A DNA stretch of 64,000 nucleotides from Corinectria fuckeliana (GCA_019137255.1 WPDH01000008.1:394310-458309), one strand, 5' to 3'; positions 1 through 12,412 are shown, numbered from the stretch's first letter. A program made the numbers and translations. The notes: generated by a model not told the origin, from the letters alone.

Positions 1-34
1 ACGCCAAATGGGTGACTAGCAGCCCGCGAGGGCC

Positions 35-272
35 TTATTTCTTGTTCAGAGCCTCCATCTTGGCACGACGCTCGTCCTTGGTTCCCTCTTCCTTGGGCAT
101 GTCCTTGGGGACGGCCGGGCCCGGGTGGGCGTTGAAGATGCCAGCCTTGGAGTCGCCGGACTCCTTGATGGGCTGGATGGTGAACTCCTTCTCCTGCTGT
201 TAAGCATGGTCAGCTATCCGTCGCCAGGGTAGCCATGCTAGCACTTACCTCGTTCTTGTGATCCTTGGTCAT
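35..272 (-). CDS. Small hydrophilic protein, 61 aa, fungal orphan family
   Basis: Two exons, 272-249 and 196-35, separated by a 52-nt intron with GTAAGT donor and AACAG acceptor. The joined frame gives 61 residues beginning MTKDHKNEQEKEF and ending MEALNKK. The protein is very rich in Lys and Glu, has no membrane segment, no signal peptide and no cysteine, and contains a proline-rich middle (AHPGPAVPKDMPKEEG), so it is probably largely disordered. I have an impression of similar short proteins in other ascomycetes but know no function. The clean reading frame across a canonical intron, close to a start codon in a normal context, is the main support. It is transcribed divergently from the XPF gene with about 1.2 kb between them. 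Confidence 0.7.
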
Positions 273-1464
273 GTTGATTGATTTGTTGGTGGAATGTGAT
301 TTAAGTGTTCTTCTTTATTGTGTAGAATACAGTGTTTGTTTGGTATAATTAAAGTAAAAGTCAACGGTACAGGATGGCCGTCCATGGGCTATTTGTAGTT
401 GCATTGGCTTCATTCCAGCGATGACGTCGTAGTCCCCCCTCTCCGAACCGAGACGTAACTAAGCTCAGGATCGCGCGGCCGTGTGGCGCCAGAGAGAATC
501 AGATGGCCCAAGGTCGCCAGATGTAAGCGTTCGGGATTCCACAGAAGTGAAACCTGGTCGCCGATTGGCCTGTCTGCTAGAGAGAAGCCAGTGATGGTTG
601 CTGGATGCGGTGATGTTGACGACTCACATGCAGCAGCCCGGAGATGACGTCGCGACGTCACTCGATTGCTTTGCCGATGCGGCCCAGAATTGCATCCAGG
701 TTTTTAGGCTCCCGTGAGACTCGACTGGTGACTTCTGGGTTCCCGCATCTATGGTTGCACTCGTTTTCTTCGGGAAGGGAGGGCTATCAACTGCCTTTGC
801 TAATATGTTACATGTGAGGCCGAAGTGTCAAGGCTACTAGTACTTCAACCAGTAGATATCCAGATGTATCTAATTCGTGTCTACTGAACATTCACCCTGC
901 ACCTCTTGTTCTGCTGTGTAAGAGAACTCCCTTGGTCAACTGCGATATTCGATTGACTAGATTTGTGTTACATACGTCGTGTCTGTCTTCGATACCTTAC
1001 TTACATAGATACTGCCACATACCTTACCAAATACACAATATGCTCTGCATTTACTCTCTTCTTCACCACCATCCAGTTCTTTTTGGGGCTTTGATGCTAT
1101 TCACACATTCAGTGCTAGCATTTAATTCCTGTAACTTTAGACGGTAGCTAGCAGCCAGCAGCCTTTCCGCGGGGGCGATTATACTACCCAAATTACATGG
1201 AACCTCCATCAGTGGAGGTCAACTCTAGGCTCCATTCTTATTAGGGGAGTGACCCGCTACAACTTGCCTGCAACCCACCCAAGGTGCCCTAGCTAGGTAG
1301 GTACAACGCCCACTGTAGCCAGCAACCACCTACACGACCCCGCTGTAACTGCTGTAGGTGCCATGATGGAATCGCATCTCCATGCGCTTCACAGCTTCAC
1401 AACCAGACACCCTCATATCACCAACACAGCTTCCTCCACCAGCACCAGCACGCCGGGGCCCCGC
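273..1464. other. Intergenic, divergent promoter region
   Basis: About 1.2 kb between the start codons of the 61-aa gene (leftward) and the XPF gene (rightward). Only short, unconvincing frames occur. Near 1289-1304 there is a CTAGGTAGGTAC-type motif that recurs in other intergenic parts of the window. An in-frame ATG at 1363 could extend the XPF N-terminus. Confidence 0.6.
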
Positions 1465-4329
1465 ATGTCGACGAATAATGCTCCCCAACCCGTGAAGCTT
1501 TCACTGCCGCTCGTACGCTCGCACATGGTCGCCTTCCTGCTCCGCTAGCTGACTGTTTCCAAGGAGTATCAGCAGACCCTGTTCCAAGAGCTCCGTGCCG
1601 AAGATGAAGTTGTCGTGCTCGCCCGCGGCCTCGGGCTGATGCGCCTCGTCACCAACCTCCTCCACTCATACGATGCGGCTGGGAACAACCTCATTGTCGT
1701 TGTCGGAGCTGATGACCGAGAGAATGGCTGGATTGGCGAGGCGTTGGCCGAGCACGCCGCCATCAGCATGTCCCCTAAGGCGCGTGGGCTCACGGTTGTC
1801 AATACTGATTTCCAGAGCGTCGGTGCCAGGGAGAAGATGTATACGGGAGGCGGCATATTCAGCATCACATCGCGCATCTTGGTCGTCGATCTCTTGACGG
1901 GCTTGCTGAATCCCGAATCCATCACCGGTCTGGTGCTCCTCCATGCCGATCGCGTTATAGCTACCTCCCTCGAAGCCTTCATTCTGCGAGTATATCGACA
2001 GAAGAACAAGGTCGGCTTTCTGAAAGCATTCTCGGACAACCCTGACCCGTTTACCACGGGGTTTTCTCCTCTAGCGACCATGATGCGGAATCTTTTTCTC
2101 AGGAAAGCGTCTCTCTGGCCGAGGTTTCATGTCACGGTCGCGCAGTCTCTCGAGGGAAAGAAAAAGGCCGAAGTGATTGAACTCGAGGTCCCCATGACGG
2201 ACTCGATGAGAGACATCCAGAACGCCATCATGGAATGTGTCGAAGTCAGCATCCACGAGCTCAAGAAGGGGAACAGTGGCCTGGAAATGGACGACTGGAA
2301 CATCGATAGTGCCTTGCTCAAGAACTTCGACGTCATGGTCCGCCGACAGCTGGATCCGAATTGGCATCGCGTCAGCTGGAAGACAAAGCAGATTGTTAAC
2401 GACTTGACGGTTCTGAGGACCCTTCTCAACTCCGTTTTGACCTACGATGCGGTCTCATTCCTTCAGCATCTAGATACCATCCATGCCGCGCACTCTCCTC
2501 CACCAGGGTCGAACCGTCAGACTCAGTCTCCGTGGTTGTTCCTAGATGCTACGCAAACTATCTTTGACACTGCTCGTAGGCGTGTATATTCGGCAAACAC
2601 CAAAGCCGCCGCCCACGACGGAAACATCGACTCCCTCCGACCGGTCCTCGAAGAACTCCCCAAATGGGCTTTGATCGCCGAGGTCCTCGAAGAGATCGAC
2701 AGAGATCTCTACTTTGAGCCTCCTGCAAAGGACGACTCCAACGGCACCATACTAATCATGTGCTCCAACACGGACATTTGCAGGCAACTCCGGGACTACC
2801 TACAGACGATGCACATTAAGCCCAAGACGGAGAAGAAGGATGATGAAGACGAGGAAGATGCACATAAGCCCTCAGCGGCGTTCATGATGCGAAGAAAGCT
2901 GCGAAACTATCTCAAGTGGAAGAGGCAGTTTGCTCAAGTCAGCGCTACCCTCTTCACTGAGAACCAAAAGGCCCTCAACGGGGCGACAGACACTCGACCC
3001 GGCCAGGGAGGGCACAGGGGTGGCAGAGCACCGGCAAACAAGCGGAGGCGCGTCCGTGGCGGCGGCAACATCGGCCAAGCTGTAGGCCGTGCAGAGAACG
3101 GCAGCATCATGCAGTACATTGAGAAGCCGGGAGAGGTGGCCGATCTCATGGCTGAAGTTCAAATCACCGAGGAGGAGGCACAGCAGAAGGAAGAAATCGT
3201 CGCGGATCCTTTGGACAACATGGAGGATTTCTTCCAGGTGTACGAGATGCAAGATCTCGTCGTCGTACACGCCTACGACGGCGACCAAGATGAGCATGTC
3301 CTGGAGGAGCTGAAGCCGCGGTACATCATCATGTACGAGCCGGATGCGGCCTTCATCCGCCGCGTCGAGGTGTATCGGTCCTCGCACAACGACAGGAACG
3401 TCAGGGTCTACTTTATGTACTACGGCGGGTCGGTCGAGGAGCAAAAGTACCTGTCGTCGGTCCGGCGGGAGAAGGACGCATTTACGAAGCTCATCAAGGA
3501 GAGGGCCAGCATGTCGCTGGTGATAACGGCCGACCCCACCGAAGACGCCGAGGATGCTTTCCTCCGGACCGTCAACACCCGTATCGCCGGCGGCGGCAGG
3601 CTGGCCGCAACCGCCCAGCCGCCGCGCGTAGTGGTCGACGTGCGGGAGTTCCGGTCATCATTGCCGTCGCTGCTACACGGCCGGTCCATGGTCATAGTAC
3701 CGTGCATGCTCACGGTGGGCGATTACATCCTGTCGCCCAACATTTGCGTAGAACGAAAGTCCATCAGTGATTTGATCTCGTCGTTCAAGGACGGGCGGCT
3801 CTACAGCCAAGCGGAGACGATGTTTCTGCACTACAAGAGCCCGATGCTCCTCATCGAGTTCGACCAGAACAAGTCGTTCACGCTGGAGCCGTTCGCCGAC
3901 CTGTCGGGCAGCTTCAGCAGCGTGGCCCCGACCAACGTGTCCTCGGACCTCCAGTCCAAACTAGTCCTGTTGACGATTGCATTTCCCAAGCTTCGCATCA
4001 TCTGGTCCTCGTCCCCATACCAGACTGCAGAAATCTTCGAGTCGCTCAAGGCGCAGGAGGAAGAACCTGACCCAATCGCCGCGGTCAGGGCCGGGCTCGA
4101 CAAGGACACCAAGGCGGGGGAGCAGGCGTTCAATCAAGAGCCTCAGGAGATGTTGGCAATTGTCCCAGGCGTAACACCGCAGAACATCAAGACTTTGGTG
4201 CTCGAAACGGAGAATATTCGGGAGGTGGCAAACATGGAAGAGAAGGAACTAGAGCCACTCGTGGGGAAAACTGCAGGGCGGATTATTCACGGGTTTTTTA
4301 ATCGTAATATCATGGAGGAAGATGATTAG
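1465..4329 (+). CDS. rad1: DNA repair endonuclease XPF/Rad1 (mus-38 type), 937 aa
   Basis: Catalytic subunit of the XPF-ERCC1 (Rad1-Rad10) structure-specific endonuclease, which cuts 5' of the lesion in nucleotide excision repair and acts in crosslink repair and single-strand annealing in the nucleus. Exons are 1465-1512 and 1564-4329 with a 51-nt intron; the joined N-terminus reads KLSLPL then EYQQTLFQEL, as expected for the family. Residues 1 to about 620 form the degenerate SF2 helicase-like region. The nuclease domain carries GD(Y) with Asp736 and the catalytic signature E746-R747-K748-x3-D752 (VERKSISD). The C-terminal ~70 residues (AIVPGVTP...LVGKTAGRIIHGFF) are the tandem helix-hairpin-helix that binds the ERCC1 partner. 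A low-complexity GGRGG/RRR stretch lies near residue 480-500. I chose the ATG at 1465; an upstream in-frame ATG at 1363 would add 34 low-complexity residues. Confidence 0.95.
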
Positions 4330-4596
4330 TAGCACAATCACGGTAAATACAGCGATTGTGAAACAGGAGTTGAATAAAAGCATTCATTGGTTGTCTGTCA
4401 TTCGGGAAGCTATGGTAATTCAAGGGGTATTCTTGCGGCCCGGTAACAAGAAGTATTGGGTATTCCAGCGCAAAAGAAAAAAGGAAAAAAGACCAATTCA
4501 GTTCTCATGATAATTCCGCTCCGCGCTTCCTCGTCCGCCGTGGTATTCATCCTCTCCGCACTCATGCAAACGTCTCCTCAGGAAGGGAGGGTCCGT

Positions 4597-4889
4597 TTAT
4601 ACCCGGCTCCTTCTATGAGTTCGGGAAGCGTGGCCTCCTCCGCCGTGTCGCTTGCCGCCGCAGTAGCCGCAGGTCAGGAAGCTGATGATGATGCCGCAGA
4701 AGGCGACGACGCCGCCGATGATGGCCTGTAGGATGCCGCCGATGCCGCTAATGACGGCCATGATGGCTCGGCCGACAGCGCGGAACGCGTCGCGGATCTG
4801 GAAAACGGGAGAGTTAGTCAAGCTGAGGCCGGGCGAGGAAGCAGAGGCCCCGGGGAGAAGAAGCTTACGCAAGAAATGACTCCGCCCAT
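4597..4889 (-). CDS. Small membrane protein with N-terminal acylation-type signal, 73 aa
   Basis: Exons 4889-4869 (seven codons) and 4797-4597, split by a 71-nt intron (GTAAGC ... TTCCAG). The protein begins MGGVISC, which fits the N-myristoylation consensus (Gly2, Ser6) with Cys7 placed for palmitoylation. Residues about 18-54 are strongly hydrophobic and glycine-rich, enough for one or two membrane segments, followed by CGYCGG and a basic tail (KRHGGGGHASRTHRRSRV). I know of small fungal proteins with this general layout but no established role. A TATA box lies about 190 bp upstream. It runs convergently to the XPF gene, whose stop codon is about 270 bp away. Confidence 0.75.
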
Positions 4890-6019
4890 GATGAAGGTGG
4901 TGTGCGTGTAAGGTTGTGTGTGTGAAGATTTTGTGTGGTGCAGTAGGGTGTTCCTGGGAACGGTTGTTGAGGTTGCAAAATTTAGGAGTTGTGGATGTGT
5001 GTTTGAGTGTGTGTGACTGTGAGCGTGAAGATGGTATGATTCGAAGACACCTACTCATCCAGCCAGTCCCGCGGCTTTATATAGGGAAGGCAGCGCAAAC
5101 ACCCCTGCAATCTCTGCACAACACCTGCCCCCTCCACTTCCAAGCCCGGGCCCGTCACCGGTTCCATGCACACAAACATGAACCGGCAGAAGTGAAGCAA
5201 ACACGCTCCCAGCCCGTTTCGCCCTGACGTCAGGGCGCTTCCCCCGTAACTTGTTAGCGCCCATCTCGATGCCGCCAAGGGAAAGGAACCCTGCCCCCAG
5301 CCACACGGCGCATTCCTTCCGGGCTCGTCATGTGGCTAGTGCCCTCCCAAAGCCAGCTTTTCCGAGCCGTGTTTGGCCGCGGCGGAATGTCCATGACGTC
5401 TGCGGCTCGCAATGTGGCTGGTTGGGCCCGCTCTGAAAACAAGGCCCGCGAGCCCGTCGACCGTTTGGGTACCCACTTGTTTTCTTGCCATCTTGCTGAG
5501 TGTCTCGAACTGGCGATCTTACCGCTTCGTTTTATCTTTTTCGCTTTTTTTTTCTTTTCCATCGGGTGCTAAATCACTTGGTGCGTGCCCCCTTCCCCCT
5601 CGTTGGGCGCCGGTGTCATGCATGGTGATGCCAGTTCTGCACGGGTCTAGTATCGACTTCTTGAGTCGTGACGTCACTGGACCATGTCAGGCTCCCGAAC
5701 TGTTGATGTCACCACGACGATCGTACAATCCCAGGATGGAAACCAGAACCGATATTGGATTTCTCAATTTGGTGATTGATGGTGTTCTTGGGTCACGGAG
5801 ATTTGCAAAGGATCGAGAATGTGTGTGGCTAGTGTATCATCGGGGGGGAAATGCCACTCGTCTACAACCTCATTGAGATGGGTATCTGTATCAGCGATAC
5901 TCTACTGGCGAATCCGGTCGCTGATTGACCCAAGGAATGCCCAATTACATACATGGTACAAGAATGTACACTCCAACGCATTACGCCACTACCCCGCCAT
6001 GCCACTATGCCACGTTTTC
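4890..6019. other. Intergenic, 1.1 kb
   Basis: Lies upstream of the 73-aa gene and downstream of the MRS2 stop codon (both leftward). It holds the TATA box at 5076-5083 and a run of T near 5540-5560. No convincing coding frame; the overlapping short frames on both strands lack recognisable protein character. Confidence 0.6.
5076..5083 (-). promoter_or_regulatory. TATA box of the 73-aa membrane protein gene
   Basis: On the minus strand the sequence reads CCCTATATAAAGCCGC, a strong TATA element about 190 bp upstream of the ATG at 4889. This would place transcription start near 5040-5050 and give a 5' leader of about 150 nt. Canonical TATA elements are uncommon in this window, so the gene may be inducible or highly expressed; that is inference. 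Confidence 0.5.
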
Positions 6020-7785
6020 CTACAGCCACCGTTTCTTGGGCGTCTTCTGCGTGTTGACCCGTCGTAGCATCTCGCGGTTCCTCGAGTCCAACAATCCCAG
6101 GGCCGTCCGGTCGTCCGGTCCGTAAGTGTGCCCGCCGCGCGGGAGGTGCGGCCTCTCGTCGCTCATCATCTTGATGCGCTGCACTCGCCTCAACTTGGTG
6201 AGGCCGTACCAGCACACGATGAGCGAGATGACCATCGAAGCGCCCGTAACGCCAGAAAACCCCCACCGAGTCTCCTCGATGAAGTTCTCCAGATTCATGC
6301 CGTAAAGGCCTGCGATGAAAGTGCCCATGGCGAGACCCAGTGTCCCAACGCTAAACTTGAGGTCCAGAAGCATCAGAGAGTTGCGGTTGGCGTCGAGGAT
6401 GGCACGAGCGCTTGTGGCTTGTTAGCAATTCGAACTGGAACCAAATGGCGAGATCTGGGGAACTTCTTACATGTCTTCCGTGTTTCGAATCCCCGACACC
6501 AGGTTTCCAGCTTCTTGAACAATTTCATCGGTAAGCTTGTGATACGACTCGAGAAGCATCTCCACTTCGGTATGGTCATCCATCCCTCTAAAGAGATCGT
6601 GAGCCTTCTCCGTCAGGTACATGGCCGCCAGATCATCGTCTTCCTCGAGCAATTCCTCAATGGCGTCTCGCACCAGCTTGACCTTCTGCTCGAAGGTGCT
6701 CACCCGCTTTGACAGGATAAGCAGTACGCGCAGCTTCTGCCGGTCGATGTCGTCCTCAAGCTCACTCAGAATATGCATGACAGGCTCGCGCACCGACTCG
6801 AAGTCAGCCTCGAGTTCCGATGTCACCGAGGTCAAGACGGCTTCGAGTGCCCGAAATTCGTAGGGGAGGAATCCAGAGGTTTGAGAATTCGTCGAGTTCT
6901 TCTGCTGGAGCTTGCCCTGCAGGTCGTACATAAAAGCGGATTGGGGGTAGGACGTTTTGGAGCCGTAGACATCGAAGAGTAGCACACGGTCGTGTTTGAT
7001 GAGAACCTTGAGATGCAGCAGGTTCAAGAGGATCGCCGAGGGCCGAACGAGAATATGAGGAAGGTTGGACGAGTCGATCTTTCGCAAGTCTCGGGGTAAC
7101 AGGCCGTACTATCCAAGCTTCCGGTCAGCGCCCAACTTTCGACGCATTTGGTTGACAGGAGAGATTCAAGGTTACATACCTTGGCAATGAGCTCCGTCTT
7201 CTTAAACTCGCCGTCCACCAAGATGACCTTTCCATGCTCGTCGACTTCTGTGCAGCGTAGTCGCGGCTCGGACGCAGCCTTGGCCGCCAGCGAACGACGG
7301 TTGCTGAACATGGTCGAGCTGCCGCCAAACTCATCATGGCTAGGTAGATCGTCGGGCTTCAGAGGTTTCGCGCCTTTTCTTGCCGGGCTTCCCCAAAGGC
7401 GCTCCTGCCAGGTCGGCGTAGCCTCGTAGTCGGTGTCGTCCCATTTGAACCACTTTCGCGCGCCAGAGGTCGTGCTGAAGGAGGTTCTAGAGGCGCCGAC
7501 CGGGTCTCGGGGGGTTCGCAGTCGTCGTAGGAGAGGCTCCAGGTCGAGAAAGGAGGCCTCAAGGGTCGCAGTCCGGCGGGCACAGGTCGTACCAAGGAAC
7601 CTTGCCTGCTTCTTCGTCGGCAGGTTCGCGGCCCGAGCCCTACTGCAGACAGCCGGGGCAGCTATTGCGTCTGGGACAGTGCCATTCTGACTGTTGCAGC
7701 TGACGAAGGCTCTCTTGGACTGTGAGCGCAGGAATCGGAGGAGGCCGCGAGAGGGAACCGGGGGGCCCAGAGCGGGGTGCATCAC
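6020..7785 (-). CDS. mrs2: Mitochondrial inner-membrane magnesium channel MRS2/LPE10, 544 aa
   Basis: CorA-superfamily Mg2+ channel of the mitochondrial inner membrane. Exons 7785-7180, 7108-6471 and 6410-6020; introns of 71 and 60 nt. The N-terminal ~110 residues are Arg/Ser-rich without acidic patches (MMHPALGPPVPSRGLLRFLR), consistent with a matrix-targeting presequence. The central part holds the family helices (LPYEFRALEAVL, LLILSKRVSTFEQKVKLV, the acidic ELLEEDDDLAAMYLTEK). The segment ILDANRNSLMLLDLKFSV leads into the first transmembrane helix, which ends in the diagnostic YGMN motif (Gly452-Met453-Asn454), followed by an acidic loop and a second helix (GASMVISLIVCWYG), then a basic C-terminus. 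Length is in the normal range for fungal MRS2. Which of the MRS2/LPE10 paralogues it is cannot be settled here. Confidence 0.95.
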
Positions 7786-8443
7786 TGAGGATACAGCGCG
7801 TCAGTGGGAGCACTGGAAGGTTGTCGACATGGGACGAGAGGCGGAAATTGAGTCACTGTTGTGGGCGTCGGTCCCGAGAGCGTCAAAGAAGTCGGGGGGT
7901 TCGAGTTTCGAGGTTTGGAGGAATATTCACTACAATGCATATTCGTAGATAAGTACTAGGTTTGGTTGGTCGTCGGAGCTGCTAGTGCCCGTACTTGGCC
8001 GAGAGGTGCACGGGCCACCTCCAGTATCTGATCTTAGGCACGAAGTGTCGAGCCTCGGAAGCTTGGTTGTTCGATAAAGTAGACGTATTGTAAATGTAAA
8101 AGGTGCATTTTATAATTCAATGAAGACTTCGACAACACTGGTTTACTCTGTAATTACTGGGTCAAGTCACGATATCCCTTTTGCCTCTCGCAAGACGTCA
8201 AGGGTGGAGCAGCCGATAGCGCTATCCTGGTCATCTTTAACTCGGAACTCTTCAGCGAATGCAACTCCACCAAGCTTCGCTCCCCAACTTCACACGCTTG
8301 CATCCTCCAGAGCCATACATCGCAGACAACGGAAATCGAAAATCCTTTGCTGCATCCACCCACGAGTTCGGAGGCTAGACTCGGGCTGGTGCAGTTGCTC
8401 CCTCCTAAACAGCTTCTTTCTCTTGCTTCCCCTCCTAACAGTT
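7786..8443. other. Divergent promoter between MRS2 and F-box-like gene
   Basis: About 660 bp separating two divergent start codons. A frame open from 8120 joins the F-box-like gene but its first 108 residues look like translated leader, so I treat it as 5' untranslated sequence. Confidence 0.55.
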
Positions 8444-9603
8444 ATGACCCTCACCCCCATCCGCATCAGAGGCAAACGCAAGTCCAAGGCCTCCACCACC
8501 AGCAACCTGCCGTCCACCCTCCACCATCATCTCAACCTGCCACTTGCAAGGGCCAAGAAGATGAAGCGCTCTCTTTCCACCGTCCTTGCTGACCGGCCAT
8601 CCCGGAATCGTCCATCGCTCGATGCTCTCCCGGCTGAAATCCTCGAGAGAATTCTCCTCTACAGTGCCAACTTGTCGTTGCCTCGCGCTGGCGTTCACAT
8701 TGGCGCCAAGCTCTCTGGACGTGTCACCCTCCTTCGACTCTTCATCTGGGCCTTTCACGATACCTGGAATCAGTGGTTCGGTATCCCTGTCCGGGGCGAT
8801 GTCGTTTTCGGCCCCGAGATTCAGCATCCCGAACTCAAGATCTGCGACGGAGATCCCGTTCTCCAGGTTTGTCGTCTCCTCAATTCCAGATACTACTGCA
8901 TCTTAGCAGAACTGTCGTTTGTGGCTAACATCCATCCAAGACGGCCATCTTACAGCTCCCCTGGGTCGATATTGACTTCATCCTTCAGGCGCAGCAAACT
9001 TGGGCGAACAGATACGCCAATGACCGATGGTACCAGCACAGCATCGACTGGGACCTTGACGATGAGGGACTTCCCAGGCATTATCGCGACGACAGCCACG
9101 ACTTTGACGGCGGCTTTGGCCACTTTGACGCTCGCCGTTGCTTCGAGGCCGACTACCGGAAGGCCCTCTCATGGCAGCCCTTTGAAGCCAGCATCGAGTC
9201 CTGGGGCTTCCGGGACATCCACCCGCTCACCCGCATCCCTACCAGCCTCATGACAGGTCCCTGGAACGACGAGCAGCAGCGCCGTCTCCTATGGTTCACA
9301 CGCGGCGGAGCTCTCAATCTCGGCGGGGAGGGCCACGCCCCGTCGCCTCCCTGGGAAGTCCGGATCGAGTTCCTTCGCAACGCCATTGTCAACGCCGCCG
9401 AGCCCAACGTGCTCGCCTGCAATTGCTTGGTACGCTCCTGGATGTACTTCAACTTGCCCCCGGACATCGTTCGGCAGGAGTTGCAAAAGATTCGTCGACG
9501 GATCGAGTGGGGAGGTGACACTCCAGTGGGAAGGACAATTCTGCGTGAGGTTGGGAACACGCTGAGCAGCTTTCTCACATTTGTCTTCGAGGAATATAAA
9601 TGA
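8444..9603 (+). CDS. F-box-like domain protein, 361 aa
   Basis: Exons 8444-8866 and 8941-9603 with a 74-nt intron; the join reads DPVLQ then TAILQLPWVDIDF. After a basic N-terminus (RIRGKRKSK) the segment SLDALPAEILERILLYSANLS at about residues 59-80 matches the fungal F-box-like pattern (LPxEIxxxIxxxSxNxxLP), which normally recruits Skp1 in SCF ubiquitin ligases. The rest resembles the large Pezizomycotina family of F-box proteins whose C-termini have no named domain. It contains WxxDxDFxLQAQ, an Asp/His-rich stretch, and RIEFLRNAIVNAAEPNVLACNCLVRSW. The start at 8444 was chosen because the frame upstream lacks protein character; Met at 8561 (MKRSLSTVLADR) is an alternative. Substrate unknown. 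Confidence 0.8.
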
Positions 9604-12412
9604 GTTGTGCAAGGTAACAACCGTCGTGGCACTGCCCTTGTCAACATAGGGTTGAACGCAGCTATCTTGGGAACTGGACCTCCTTGCGAAAGCCACACTA
9701 GAAGCGTTGCCGGCAAATTAACATAGGAACAATCAGAAACGTGAACCGGACAGAATCAACAGTCATGTGGCTGTGTAAACACCGCCTTACCAAATTTCAA
9801 GGCCACTCTGCGTTACACGAAGGAGCCTGCATGATGAGCACGCAACTCCTCCTTCGCCCACATCCCCCGGCGTGTCACAGCAACAGAGACCGGCCAGACA
9901 ATTCTCATCCGGGAAAAGCGAGGTGCCGAAGAACTCGGAACCAGCCTGGGATTGCTGTGCTACGCGAGAACGCAAGCATGCGGCCGCGACGACGATGCCA
10001 CGTCAAGCCAATCGCCCGGAACCGTGTTATCAAATCCGCGTCCACAATCCAAATGCAAAGCGATTTGTCCGCCTTCCACTTGCCACATCCAGCTGGTCGA
10101 CGCCGACGTGACTAACCCGGCCACTTGAACGCTTCAGCCTATCCTTGTCTACCGTCCAGGCAAGCTACAGCCCCATGCCCTTCATCCCCTTCCTCGGCTT
10201 GCCGCAGGATAGCATAATGGCTATATCCACTACTTCCACGCCCCAAGATTAGCCATGGCGGCTACACATTAGCCGAGGTTTCGACTCACAGCGACTCGTC
10301 ATGGCTCATTGCCTGTCTGCCTGCCCTTTGTGGGTGGGTAATACAGGCTTCCCTATCCCACTAGGGGGGCCTGAGGTATGAAGCAACCAAGCCGGAGATA
10401 TTACATAATACGGACGAGAGCGCACTGTTTGATATGAATTATATTGCGATTGTAATTAGCATGATTCTGCCTCGAGGTAGACTTCAGATGAAGCTTCAGG
10501 TGTAAGTGTTCAGGGCAATACGGCGAGGTTAGCATATGGATATAGCATCATAGAAGCAGGCAGCCGCCTCTAGGAGGCGGTGACGGACCGAACACTCCGA
10601 CAACAACGGTAGTCAGGCATAGTCAAACACACAGAATGGTCATCTCTCACTTACTTCGCCATGTACTCCCCACCTCATTCACACGCATTCACGTTCATTC
10701 ACGCCCTCCCTCCACTCCACCCGCCACTACCCAGACACTTACCCTTTCGACCTCATCGTCAGCCGCTCAAGCGATCATGTCTCGTCGCTCCTAACCCAGC
10801 GTCAGCTCAGCCAATGGCAAGCTGAAGGTCCCGCTTCGAGAAGAATGGCAGGGCGCCGGAAGGCACAAATTCGACTCTCACGCCATTCCCTCCTTGCCAC
10901 AGATTGCCCAATCCGGCAAGCTCCCGGCTTCAAGCGGCGCGGCCCAAAGAAAAAATGCGTGCTTCCTCACGCCAGGAATGACTCACACACCGCGTGCGCA
11001 GCCAGGAATCAACCACCACCACCACCCACGCACATCGGTTTTGGCCGGAGGCGACTGCGTCAACAGGCCTCCGAACATCAGGCATCCCGAGCAATCCCGG
11101 CTTTGCGAGCACGGGTTTACTCCCTATGGTTGTCATCGATAACTAGGTTGGGTACCATACCGGCGGGAGCTCGGAATTCGGCTAGCCAACTTCAAAGATT
11201 GGAACTCAGGCTCGCCTGCCAGCGATTGGCTCCAGTCCTGGTTGTAGCCTTGCAGTCTTCGAAGACCACGTATGGCAGTCTAGACACGTATTAGGTCCTT
11301 GTCTCTGTTTGAACGGGTCACGAATAGTCACATAGAGGTAAAGTATTGAAAGTCCGGCGCGGCGCCAGGAAAGTAGTAGTAGTCAGGGTAACTGAGTGTG
11401 TTTCCAGCATAATGCTTTTGATATTCGTGCTTGTCTTGCTTTTCTCGCGCGCTCTTTCCTCTTCCGAGGCATCGTTTCGGAAGCTGAACCCGCCACGAGT
11501 CCACTATCGCGAGGACTGTTTCAAGCTAGCTATTAGATTTCGCCATAGCGTTATCGCTCTCCTCAATTCAGATCGTGCTTGGGTTACTCAAGTCCTTTCG
11601 AAACTTGGCTTGCCCTGCCAGTCGAATGTCCCAAAGTCTGCCGTTGATGAGGTCGAGTGGATTCAAGCCCTTGGCTGTCTTGTCGTAGACACATGTGGTT
11701 TTTTTGGTTGTCTTGGGTGTAGAAAAAGGCAACTTGAACTCCTTGTGGATGCGAGAAACCGAGAATTTCCATGCAGGTCCATGATTCGACGCCGAGGGTG
11801 TCGATACTCTTCGGTCGTCGTCGTCCACGTCTGCTCGGTTTCAATGGCGAATCAAACCAATTACTCCTCCAATTACTCCTCCCCGTCTCATTCCGTATCC
11901 TCCGCAGCGGCTCGTTGCCAGATTATCATCACACCGAGACTCACCTTGAGTCCGGAGCAAGGTCTGCAAACCGACGCCGTATAAACGCAACTAAACATGA
12001 AAACAAAAAACGCAAGGCTGTCTTATTCATACAAGATCTGCATTCATCACCTTCCTACCATCTTCTCCGAAAAATGACTTTCGCCGCCGTCTTCCCCACT
12101 TTCCGAATGCCCGACCATGGAAGTGGCATGCAACACTAACACACTTTTCGGCCTAGCCCTTTGGGGCGCCATCTGAATGTTCTGTGAACAAAGATGGAAA
12201 CCTCCTAAGGCGGTGGTATCAAAGCCCCGTTGGCAAAAGACTCCGTAATTTCCAGCCTCCCAAATAGCGAGGCTTCTTGACAAAGGAAATGGATTTTGTT
12301 TCGACATTACTCTTCACATTTGTAGTCAAAGGGTTGTAGTTCTTGGTGACTTGACGGGTGTCTTGTTGGTTGACGTTTATCAGGACCACCGGATCAATGA
12401 CTGTGGCGGTAT
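9604..12412. other. Intergenic, 2.8 kb, no supportable gene
   Basis: Lies between the ends of the F-box-like gene (rightward) and the cyclin gene (leftward). Several frames exceed 100 codons, including one of 212 codons at 11346-11984, but none shows domain, membrane or codon character. There is a perfect 7-bp-stem hairpin at 10564-10580 (CCGCCTC TAG GAGGCGG). No tRNA-like or snRNA-like sequence was found by eye. Confidence 0.5.

Noticed and set aside
1363..1464. Upstream in-frame start for the XPF gene
   Set aside because: Would add 34 Ser/Thr/His-rich residues unlike the conserved family N-terminus; kept only as an alternative.
2872..3444. 190-codon antisense frame inside the XPF gene
   Set aside because: Shadow of the real coding frame on the opposite strand.
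11346..11984. 212-codon open frame on the plus strand
   Set aside because: Composition and hydrophobicity are erratic, no domain or homology is recognisable, and comparably long frames occur on the opposite strand; treated as chance.
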